Below are positions 15,434 to 20,217 of a stretch of 20,217 nucleotides of DNA, in pieces. The DNA comes from Bacteroidales bacterium. Its GTDB lineage: Bacteria > Bacteroidota > Bacteroidia > Bacteroidales > Muribaculaceae. Each line of letters opens with the position of its first letter. Positions within the stretch are counted from its first letter, which is position 1. The DNA is taken from the NCBI GenBank assembly GCA_004552395.1, contig SFOK01000022.1, forward strand, positions 1-20,217. The letters run 5' to 3'. The position numbers and the translations under genes are program-made. The notes beneath the pieces are model-generated. The model had not been told where the DNA came from. It made no database searches and was given only the letters and a program-made list of their open reading frames with translations.

Positions 15434-15480
15434 TCCCCGACCCGCACAAAGGCCGACCGCCGCGGACCCTTCGCGGACCC

Positions 15481-15515
15481 GTCCGACCTGTCCGACTTGT
15501 CCGAGCCGTCCGATC
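15481..15515. repeat. 9-bp tandem repeat (GTCCGA units)
   Basis: Four units beginning GTCCGA start at 15481, 15490, 15499 and 15508, with the last three bases of each nine varying. A shorter 11-bp direct repeat (CGCGGACCC core) lies just to the left at about 15461-15480. It is intergenic, between the SUI1 stop and the helicase promoter. Confidence 0.75.
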
Positions 15516-15546
15516 AGGGTGTCCGGTCGCGGTAATCGGTTGGAAA

Positions 15547-15891
15547 TCAGGACAGTTTATAGCCGATGTCGCGGAGGACACGCGTGGCTTCGGCGCGTTT
15601 CTCGCCCTGGATAAGTATCTCGCCGCCGCGGGCCGAACCGCCGCAGCCGAGCCTGTTTTTCAATTTCGCCGCGACGTCGAGCAGTTCGGTGTCGCTGCAG
15701 GTGAAGCCGGTGATGATGGTGGCCGTCTTGCCGCCGCGTCCTTTTTTCTCTATAAATATACTCAGTTTGTCGGCACGGCGCGGGGCCTCGGTACGGCTCT
15801 CCGCAGCCGCCGATTCGGCTGCGGCACGGGCTATCTCCTCGTCGGAGAAGCCGCTCTGCTGCCGCAGCAGGTCTTTCCAGTCAGTTGTCAT
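15547..15891 (-). CDS. SUI1/eIF1-like translation factor (YciH family)
   Basis: A 114-residue protein. Residues 42-112 form an SUI1 domain: KLSIFIEKKGRGGKTATIITG (basic loop with the conserved Gly-Gly-Lys), then LKNRLGCGGSARGGEILIQG and a final VLRDIGYK. The first 40 residues are a helical, Ala/Glu-rich extension. Bacterial SUI1 proteins such as E. coli YciH resemble eukaryotic eIF1 and bind the small ribosomal subunit; their exact cellular role is unsettled. The start codon ATG overlaps the stop of the upstream ketoisomerase gene by four bases (ATGA), so translation is probably coupled. Followed by 220 bp before the helicase gene. Confidence 0.9.
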   Translation of the reverse strand: MTTDWKDLLRQQSGFSDEEIARAAAESAAAESRTEAPRRADKLSIFIEKKGRGGKTATIITGFTCSDTELLDVAAKLKNRLGCGGSARGGEILIQGEKRAEATRVLRDIGYKLS

Positions 15892-16328
15892 TCGTTTCTG
15901 AGGTTGGCGGCGTAAGTCAGGAATTCGTCGTAATCGCGGATATAGTCGTCCTCGTCGTAAAATTCAGAGGCGAGGGCCAGCGCCACGGTGCCTGTGGTGA
16001 ACTCGCTCATAGTGTCCCAGACCCCCGGGGGTATGAGCACCGCCTTGTTGGCTCTGTTGAGGCGGACCACCTTCTCGCTCCGGCCGTCGGTGAGACGCAC
16101 ATCGAACGAGCCGGCAATAGCCATCAGGGCCATCCAGCATTTCTTGTGGGCGTGGCCCCCGCGGGTCTCGCCGCCGGGCACGTCGTAGATGTAGAAGACG
16201 CGGCGTATCGGGAACGGCACATGGCGGGCGCTCTCCACGAACGAGAGGTTGCCGCGCGGGTCGCATATTTTGGGGAACTCGATCTCGCGCACCTGATCGA
16301 TCGGTGTGGCTGCTTTGGGGGTATTCAT
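15888..16328 (-). CDS. FdtA/QdtA-like sugar 3,4-ketoisomerase (WxcM-like cupin)
   Basis: A 146-residue single-domain cupin. Start at ATG 16326-16328 (MNTPKAATPIDQV); the longer open frame upstream runs through a hairpin region and is unlike the family. The family signature is nearly complete: DPRGNLSFVE (23-32), PIRRVFYIYDVPGGETRGGHAHK (40-62, with the paired His59 and His61), LTDGR (79-83), IPPGVWDTMSEF (99-110) and YDEDDYIRDYDEF (124-136). FdtA/QdtA enzymes convert dTDP-4-keto-6-deoxyglucose to the 3-keto isomer on the way to Fuc3NAc or Qui3NAc in surface glycans. The usual partner genes (rmlA, rmlB, aminotransferase, acetyltransferase) are not nearby. Overlaps the SUI1 start by ATGA. The substrate is inferred from family only. 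Confidence 0.88.
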   Translation of the reverse strand: MNTPKAATPIDQVREIEFPKICDPRGNLSFVESARHVPFPIRRVFYIYDVPGGETRGGHAHKKCWMALMAIAGSFDVRLTDGRSEKVVRLNRANKAVLIPPGVWDTMSEFTTGTVALALASEFYDEDDYIRDYDEFLTYAANLRNE

Positions 16329-16504
16329 ATCGGGATGCACTGCTGTGGCGATTTTACTCTCCGGTGCGTCTGCTTTTTTACGCACCTTGAGAGGCTGTGA
16401 CGGAACTGCAGCAGTTCCGTCGCAACCTCTTGTCTGAATGTAATTTTGATGGAGTAATATTATATCTTGGGAGGGGAGGTGAGGACCTCCCTGCAGGCTA
16501 TGGG
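16329..16504. other. Hairpin-rich intergenic region between HPF and ketoisomerase genes
   Basis: Three dyads lie in 176 bp: 16363-16386 (7-bp perfect arms), 16391-16429 (11-bp perfect core GACGGAACTGC with its complement, outer GAGG/CCTC arms) and 16474-16491 (7-bp perfect arms, 4-base loop). None is followed by a clear T-run on either strand. The 16474-16491 hairpin lies 14 bases after the HPF stop and may end or protect that transcript. Confidence 0.6.
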
Positions 16505-16798
16505 TCACTTCTTTTCCTTCCCTTTGCCGAGCGGTTTCTCAAGGGCATCGAGCGAGAGGTCTATGGCCTCTTCGAAGGTGTCGGCTGTTTTGGAAGCGTA
16601 GAGGTCAGGCTGGTTGGGTATCACGAGCTTGACGGCAGCCTCTTTGTTCATGGCTGTCTCGGGTTTGACCACCTTGAGTGTGACTTCGACTTCGTTCACG
16701 GCCTCGAACCGGCGTGTGAGCTTATCGATTTTTTTGTTGATAAAAGCCACCAGCTTGTCGGTGATGTCGAAATGGATTGCTTTGATTTTAACTTCCAT
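16505..16798 (-). CDS. hpf: Ribosome hibernation promoting factor (short HPF/RaiA type)
   Basis: A 97-residue protein beginning MEVKIKAIHFDITDKLVAFI, with the beta-alpha-beta-beta-beta-alpha pattern of HPF/RaiA and the conserved run KIDKLTRRFEAVNEVEVTLK. The last helix (DTFEEAIDLSLDALEKPLGK) and the basic tail are typical. It lacks the long C-terminal dimerisation domain, so it is the short form, which binds the 30S subunit near the decoding site and silences ribosomes in slow growth. It follows the recombinase gene by 18 bp on the same strand, so the two are probably co-transcribed. Confidence 0.93.
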   Translation of the reverse strand: MEVKIKAIHFDITDKLVAFINKKIDKLTRRFEAVNEVEVTLKVVKPETAMNKEAAVKLVIPNQPDLYASKTADTFEEAIDLSLDALEKPLGKGKEKK

Positions 16799-16816
16799 GG
16801 TCAGAGGTTTTAGATA

Positions 16817-17761
16817 TTAATGACTCTTGAGCTTGTCGGACGGCGCAGAAGGCTGCTTATCGCTTTCGGAGGCCCGGGCTCTCGGATGAGAGGTGATATA
16901 GTTCTGCCGCAATTCGCTCAGGGTCAGATGTGTGTAGATCTGAGTAGTGGAGAGGGAACTGTGGCCGAGAAGCTCTTTTACCGAATTTATGCCGGTGCCG
17001 TGGCGCAGGAGCGTCGTGGCGAATGTATGTCGCAGAACGTGCGGGCTCTTCTTTGATGCAGAAGTGGGGGCAAGCTCTGTATTTATAATGTCCCGGAGGG
17101 CTGAATTGTTCATTGCGCCGCCGCGCATGCCGATAATAAGGCGGTCGGCATGGTCGGGGCAATGCGCGTCGCGCAGGGTGCGGTACCGGTTTATGTGGCG
17201 CAGAAGGTCCGGGTGGATCGGTATGAAACGCTGTTTGCTGCGTTTTCCGGTCACTTTGAGCTCCATGCGCGAGGCGTCTATGTCGCTGTCTTTAAGCCCG
17301 GTAAGCTCGGAGCAGCGCAGCCCGGTGGAGTAGAGTATTTCCAGGATCAGTTTGTCGCGGAAGGTGCGGAAATCGTCGGTCTCGAAGTCCGACTCCTGCA
17401 GGAGCTCCTCCATCTCCTGCTCTTTCACGAAGGCGGGGAGCGGCTTGGGCAGACGGGGGAGCGGTATGTCGGCGCCCGGGTTGGCCGCTATCAGGTTCTG
17501 TTTGCGCAGATAGCGGTAGAGCGACCGCAGGGCTATGATCTTGCGGCGCAGCGACGAGGCTTTCTCGCCGCGGCGCCCCAGATCGGCTATCCAGCTGCGT
17601 ATGTCGTCGCGGGTCACCGAGAGCGGGGTGAACGTCTCGGGTTTGCCTCCTGTTATGAAGGCGGCAAACTGCTCCAGGTCGCCCTTATAAGCACAAACGG
17701 TATGAGCCGAAGAATTCAGCTCATACCGAAGGTATTGTATATATTTTCCGATCAGCTCCAT
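16817..17761 (-). CDS. Tyrosine recombinase (XerC/XerD-like)
   Basis: A 314-residue site-specific recombinase. The ATG at 17759-17761 begins MELIGKYIQYLRYELNSSAH, the normal start of the SAM-like core-binding domain (residues 1-90); an upstream extension is unrelated. The catalytic domain (about 110-285) keeps all residues: Arg149 (STGLRCSEL), Lys173 (TGKRSKQRFIP), His241 and Arg244 (HVLRHTFAT), His267 (LGHSSLS) and Tyr276 (IYTHL). Xer proteins resolve chromosome dimers at dif sites. The setting between bS21 and HPF is a housekeeping position seen in Bacteroidales, and there is no mobile element nearby, so a Xer role is favoured over an integrase. XerC versus XerD is not settled by eye. Confidence 0.92.
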   Translation of the reverse strand: MELIGKYIQYLRYELNSSAHTVCAYKGDLEQFAAFITGGKPETFTPLSVTRDDIRSWIADLGRRGEKASSLRRKIIALRSLYRYLRKQNLIAANPGADIPLPRLPKPLPAFVKEQEMEELLQESDFETDDFRTFRDKLILEILYSTGLRCSELTGLKDSDIDASRMELKVTGKRSKQRFIPIHPDLLRHINRYRTLRDAHCPDHADRLIIGMRGGAMNNSALRDIINTELAPTSASKKSPHVLRHTFATTLLRHGTGINSVKELLGHSSLSTTQIYTHLTLSELRQNYITSHPRARASESDKQPSAPSDKLKSH

Positions 17762-18072
17762 GGTCGATGCTTTAAGTAGCAACTTTGAGTGTGCCGCATA
17801 GCGCCGAAGCGGTAGCGGCCTTTGAGACTGCTGACGGAGAAACGAGAAAACTCGCAGCGAGTTATGGTCCGGAACCCCGCATCCCTTGCGGGCGGAGATC
17901 ACATAGGGAAATATCCCTGCATTTATTTTGCCTGTCTGCTTTGTGTAGGTAAGTTATCGCCTCCCTTCTTTTGCGGAACTGCAGCGTATGCTCGGGCCCG
18001 TGCGGGCCCGCGGGCAGTTCCCGGAAAGTAATACTCCCGGCAGCTGTTTAAATGCCGGATTTTCCCGAGGAA
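17762..18072. other. Intergenic region between bS21 and recombinase genes
   Basis: No gene is seen in 311 bp. It holds a compound dyad at 17974-18021 (GGAACTGC and GCAGTTCC 31 bp apart, enclosing a doubled GGGCCCG), and two small perfect hairpins at 17849-17863 and 17876-17892. After the bS21 stop the minus strand has a 6-bp dyad near 18030-18055 without a good T-run. No consensus promoter is evident, so the recombinase may be read from the bS21 promoter. Confidence 0.55.
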
Positions 18073-18264
18073 TTACTCCTCGACCATGCGGAGCTTCTGA
18101 ACGTAAACCGCCTTCATCATTTTCTTGCGGTTGGCAACTGAGGGTTTCTCAAATGCCTGACGGGAACGCAGCTCTTTCACGATGCCTGTGCGCTCGAATT
18201 TACGTTTGAATTTCTTCAGTGCTCTCTCGATGTTTTCGTTTTCTTTTACTTGTACGATGATCAT
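18073..18264 (-). CDS. rpsU: Ribosomal protein bS21
   Basis: A 63-residue, strongly basic small-subunit protein. The start MIIVQVKENENIERALKKFK and the following KRKFERTGIVKELRSRQAFE are the standard bS21 sequence; the rest is a basic helix ending in EE. In Bacteroidetes, bS21 (with bS6 and bS18) helps hide the 16S anti-Shine-Dalgarno tail, and some members keep a strong SD on rpsU for feedback. Here the bases before the start (CAACCCTATAAAA) show no SD, so such feedback is not visible. The ATG at 18262-18264 is chosen because upstream residues do not fit the family. Promoter at 18379-18410; first gene of a probable bS21, recombinase, HPF group. Confidence 0.96.
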   Translation of the reverse strand: MIIVQVKENENIERALKKFKRKFERTGIVKELRSRQAFEKPSVANRKKMMKAVYVQKLRMVEE

Positions 18265-18378
18265 TTTTATAGGGTTGCTTTTAATTGTTTGCTGTATGTG
18301 GCGCTGCTTCAGTGACTTAGCCCAATGCGTATCGTACTGCTCGGGGACGGCAGCCGCTGCCGCGCTCAAATTGCGGTG

Positions 18379-18410
18379 CAAAGATAGCTAAGATTCCCGA
18401 ACCGGCCAAA
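18379..18410 (-). promoter_or_regulatory. Promoter of rpsU
   Basis: Minus strand: -33 TTTG (18407-18410), exactly 20 bp, then TATCTTTG (18379-18386), a perfect TAnnTTTG. This is the best promoter in the window. Transcription would begin near 18372, giving a leader of about 108 bases with a 6-bp hairpin at 18348-18362. Confidence 0.85.
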
Positions 18411-18501
18411 TTTCCCGTGCTATTTTAGGACGTTTTTTTGAATTTTTCCGAAAATTTCCGTAAAAGATTCTCTATTTAATCCGGAAAAATCCGGCTGAAA
18501 A

Positions 18502-19716
18502 TCAGGAATACTTGAACTGCGAGGCCACTTTGGCCACACGCTCGAAGATCATGCGGTCCCCGTCGGTGAGTGGCACATTGCGGCGGCTCATGGCCCGCGC
18601 GGCTATGTCGAAGAACTTCTTGAGCGGCACATCGCTCATGCCCGACGCCGGAGAGCCTTCGGAGAACGACGGTATGAAGACCCTCGGGAAGCCGGCGCCG
18701 TGGATGTTGCAGCCCACACCCACTACTGTGGCGGTGTTGAACATGCAGTTGATGCCCGCCTTGGAGTGGTCGCCCATGATCAGGCCGCAGAACTGCAGGT
18801 CGGTGCGCATGAATGTGTGGCGGCGGTAATTCCAGAGCCGTATCTTGCTGTAGTCATTCTTCAGGTTGGAGGCGTTTGTGCCCGCGCCTATGTTGCACCA
18901 CTCGCCGATCACGGCATTCCCTAAATAGCCGTCGTGCGCCTTGTTGGAGTTGCCGAAGAAGACCACATTGTTGAGCTCGCCGCCTACCTTGCAGCGCGGG
19001 CCGATGGTGCAGTCGGGGTATACCTTCGTGAGCATGTTGACCTTCGAACCGGCGCAGAGGGCAAACGGGCCGCGGATGCAGCTCCCCTCCATCACTTCGG
19101 CGTCTTTGCCTATATAGACCGGGCCTTTGGTGAGGTTGATTGTGGCGCACTCCACAGTGGCTCCCTCCTCGATGAAGAGCGCCGGTGTGCCGTCCTCCAT
19201 GAGCGGATTCCCTATGATGCGGTTCGACCCCGAGAGGGGGCAGCTTGTGCGGCCGGCCGTCAGAGCACGGAAATCGTCGGCGAGCGCCTCGCCGTTGTAC
19301 TGGAATATGTGGTAGAGATATATGATGCGGCGCACATCCCCTTTCCATTCCTCGCAGGTACCCTCGGGATTCTCCAAAGCGCTTTCGAAAGCCGCTCTGC
19401 TGCCGCGAAAAGCCATCAGGCCGCCCTCGGACGTGAAGTAACCGCGCCCCTCGGCCAACTCGCTGACGCTCTTGACGAGCCCCGGCTCAGGAAGTGTGTT
19501 GCCCGCAATCCAGAGGTTGGAAGCCTCCTCTTTCACCGGAAATTTCGGGGCCAGATAATCCGGCGTCAGGTAGCTCGCCTCGGCGCCGAAGCACCGTTCC
19601 CATTTCTCGGCTATCGTGGTGATACCCACTCGGAAATGTGCCACGGGTCGTGTGAACGACATGGGAAGAAGGTCCGTGTGGTTGCCTTCAGTATCGAAAA
19701 GGATGATATGTTTCAT
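18502..19716 (-). CDS. GlmU-family sugar nucleotidyltransferase/acetyltransferase (alternative Bacteroidetes type)
   Basis: A 404-residue protein of the alternative GlmU-like family found in Bacteroidetes. The N-terminus (MKHIILFDTEGNHTDLLPMS, then FTRPVAHFRVGITTIAEKWE) matches that family's Leu-Leu-Pro-Met-x-Phe-Thr-Arg-Pro signature rather than the Gly-rich start of classical GlmU. Residues about 185-350 form a left-handed beta-helix of hexapeptide repeats (ECATINLTKGPVYIGKDAEV, then GEWCNIGAGTNASNLKNDYS), the acyltransferase half. Family members are annotated as making UDP-GlcNAc from glucosamine-1-phosphate; the nucleotide site here is inferred only. Cytoplasmic. Upstream, a TTTG at 19755-19758 could be a -33 element, but no good -7 box follows. 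No clear terminator before the rpsU promoter region. Confidence 0.88.
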   Translation of the reverse strand: MKHIILFDTEGNHTDLLPMSFTRPVAHFRVGITTIAEKWERCFGAEASYLTPDYLAPKFPVKEEASNLWIAGNTLPEPGLVKSVSELAEGRGYFTSEGGLMAFRGSRAAFESALENPEGTCEEWKGDVRRIIYLYHIFQYNGEALADDFRALTAGRTSCPLSGSNRIIGNPLMEDGTPALFIEEGATVECATINLTKGPVYIGKDAEVMEGSCIRGPFALCAGSKVNMLTKVYPDCTIGPRCKVGGELNNVVFFGNSNKAHDGYLGNAVIGEWCNIGAGTNASNLKNDYSKIRLWNYRRHTFMRTDLQFCGLIMGDHSKAGINCMFNTATVVGVGCNIHGAGFPRVFIPSFSEGSPASGMSDVPLKKFFDIAARAMSRRNVPLTDGDRMIFERVAKVASQFKYS

Positions 19717-19859
19717 TTAGGGGGGCTCTTAGGTAAATTCGCTAATTTTAAGGTCAAACCGTAGAGACGTGGCTTTACAGCCTGCGGAAAGATGCTCGTC
19801 TCAAGTCGCGAATTTAACTATTTTTTATAAAGCAACCCCGTATTGCAAGCCTCGTTAAC

Positions 19860-20094
19860 TGTTTTTAACATACTGTCTTCATCCGCCGTACAGGCTCGAA
19901 GGTCGAGAAAGTGATCGTGAAGTAATCCGTAAGGATTTTGAGATCTCAAATCGAAGGCCCCGGAGGTATCTCTTAAGGCACTGAGAAAGAAAGATCGAAA
20001 GTAATTTGAAAAATCGCCTGCCTGCTCTGAAATCCGGAGCATAGGGCAGGATATTCTACCGCAAGGCCGCGACATTCATTTGCCGCGGCCTTTT
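19860..20094 (+). ncRNA. Candidate structured RNA (unidentified)
   Basis: On the plus strand several local stems follow one another: CTCGA/TCGAG around an AGG loop near 19894-19906, AATCC/GGATT around a GTAA (GNRA-type) loop near 19924-19937, a perfect 14-bp palindrome at 19937-19950, and a two-part stem (CCTGCC then GCTC pairing with GAGC then GGCAGG) near 20017-20051. The last is a 9-bp perfect stem, 20063-20071 with 20084-20092, followed by four T in all. The GTAA loop and T-run favour the plus strand. No clear promoter is visible and no known RNA family (tmRNA, RNase P, SRP, 6S) is recognised. Confidence 0.3.
20063..20094 (+). terminator. Terminator-like hairpin without an assigned gene
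   Basis: Perfect 9-bp stem AAGGCCGCG (20063-20071) with CGCGGCCTT (20084-20092), a 12-base loop, and a run of four T at 20091-20094. There is no plus-strand gene before it, so it would end either an RNA from this region or stray transcription. Confidence 0.5.
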
Positions 20095-20114
20095 CCGCAA
20101 CCGTCCGCCCCGAT

Positions 20115-20162
20115 TAGCCGCTATAGCTAGTTTAGCTATTTTAGCTACTATAGCTACTATAG
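20115..20162. repeat. 9-bp tandem repeat (TAGC units)
   Basis: Five consecutive 9-bp units start at 20115, 20124, 20133, 20142 and 20151, each beginning TAGC, the last two identical (TAGCTACTA), with a partial sixth unit TAG. The first unit is the most diverged. No gene overlaps it. Confidence 0.85.
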
Positions 20163-20217
20163 TCAGGCCGACGCTATAATCTAAACGGGTATAACCTAAC
20201 AGTAACCTAACGGTTAT

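Larger units (their letters stand above)
19717..20217. other. Non-coding right end with hairpins and short tandem repeats
   Basis: About 500 bp with no convincing gene. A 6-bp inverted repeat GAGACG / CGTCTC (19764-19769, 19797-19802) lies in the leader of the GlmU-like gene. From about 19860 to 20094 there are many dyads (listed under the RNA candidate). From 20115 to 20162 runs a 9-bp tandem repeat, and an 11-bp direct repeat (TAACCTAAC core) is at 20192-20213, cut close to the window edge. An 85-codon minus-strand frame (19818-20075) has no recognisable product and codon use unlike the neighbours. Confidence 0.55.

Noticed and set aside
15327..15581. N-terminal extension of the helicase to 15581
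   Set aside because: The extra 85 residues are Arg/Thr/Pro-rich, run through the promoter and the 9-bp repeats, and would place Walker A far from the N-terminus, unlike AddA/RecB proteins.
16474..16491. Intrinsic terminator of hpf
   Set aside because: The 7-bp hairpin has no T-run on the minus strand, so it is listed only as a hairpin.
16817..17761. Phage or element integrase
   Set aside because: The recombinase sits in a bS21, recombinase, HPF arrangement with no mobile genes or attachment-site duplication seen, so a Xer housekeeping role fits better.
19818..20075. 85-codon minus-strand frame
   Set aside because: No recognisable family or signal, codon use unlike the neighbours (TTA, AGA and ATA codons), and its start lies inside the loop of a 9-bp hairpin. 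Kept only as a competing explanation for that region.

Overview
The window looks like a chromosomal piece of a Bacteroidota (Bacteroidales) genome, most likely a GC-rich gut lineage such as Muribaculaceae; the family-level placement is inference. The support is: promoters of the Bacteroidetes type (TTTG or TTG, 20 bp, then TAnnTTTG) in front of several genes; almost no Shine-Dalgarno sequences; a short bS21 gene followed by a tyrosine recombinase and HPF; the cluster dut / TPR protein / DUF4292 lipoprotein / EnvC-like protein; and the alternative GlmU-like protein typical of this phylum. Nearly every gene is on the minus strand. Only the truncated gene at the left edge and the thiol peroxidase gene are on the plus strand. 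I saw no insertion sequence, prophage, CRISPR array, rRNA or tRNA.

Layout, left to right. 1-262: the end of an unrecognised plus-strand gene and its terminator. 337-1758: a polysaccharide flippase. 1959-7217 (transcribed right to left): dut, a TPR protein with a signal peptide, a DUF4292 lipoprotein and an EnvC-like LytM protein, probably an operon mainly for envelope maintenance. 7486-8238: a family 2 glycosyltransferase. 8377-9983: a redox-flavoured stretch with a 55-residue 2[4Fe-4S] ferredoxin, a secreted protein made of cysteine heptad repeats, and the divergent thiol peroxidase. 10381-11271: an AraC-type regulator with a long structured leader. 11673-15326: a 1217-residue AddA/RecB-like helicase-nuclease. 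15547-16328: a SUI1/YciH-like factor translationally coupled to a sugar ketoisomerase (FdtA/QdtA-like) cupin. 16505-18264: bS21, a XerC/D-like recombinase and HPF. 18502-19716: a GlmU-family protein. 19717-20217: non-coding, with several hairpins and a 9-bp tandem repeat.

Most genes are housekeeping: nucleotide pool cleaning, cell wall division/remodelling, surface glycan synthesis, recombination repair, ribosome hibernation and amino-sugar nucleotide synthesis. The least explained items are the cysteine heptad-repeat protein (8774-9301), the structured leaders of the AraC and helicase genes, the hairpin-rich region near 19.86-20.09 kb, and two unrelated intergenic tandem repeats that both have a 9-bp period. 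No computation was run: family names come from motifs read by eye.
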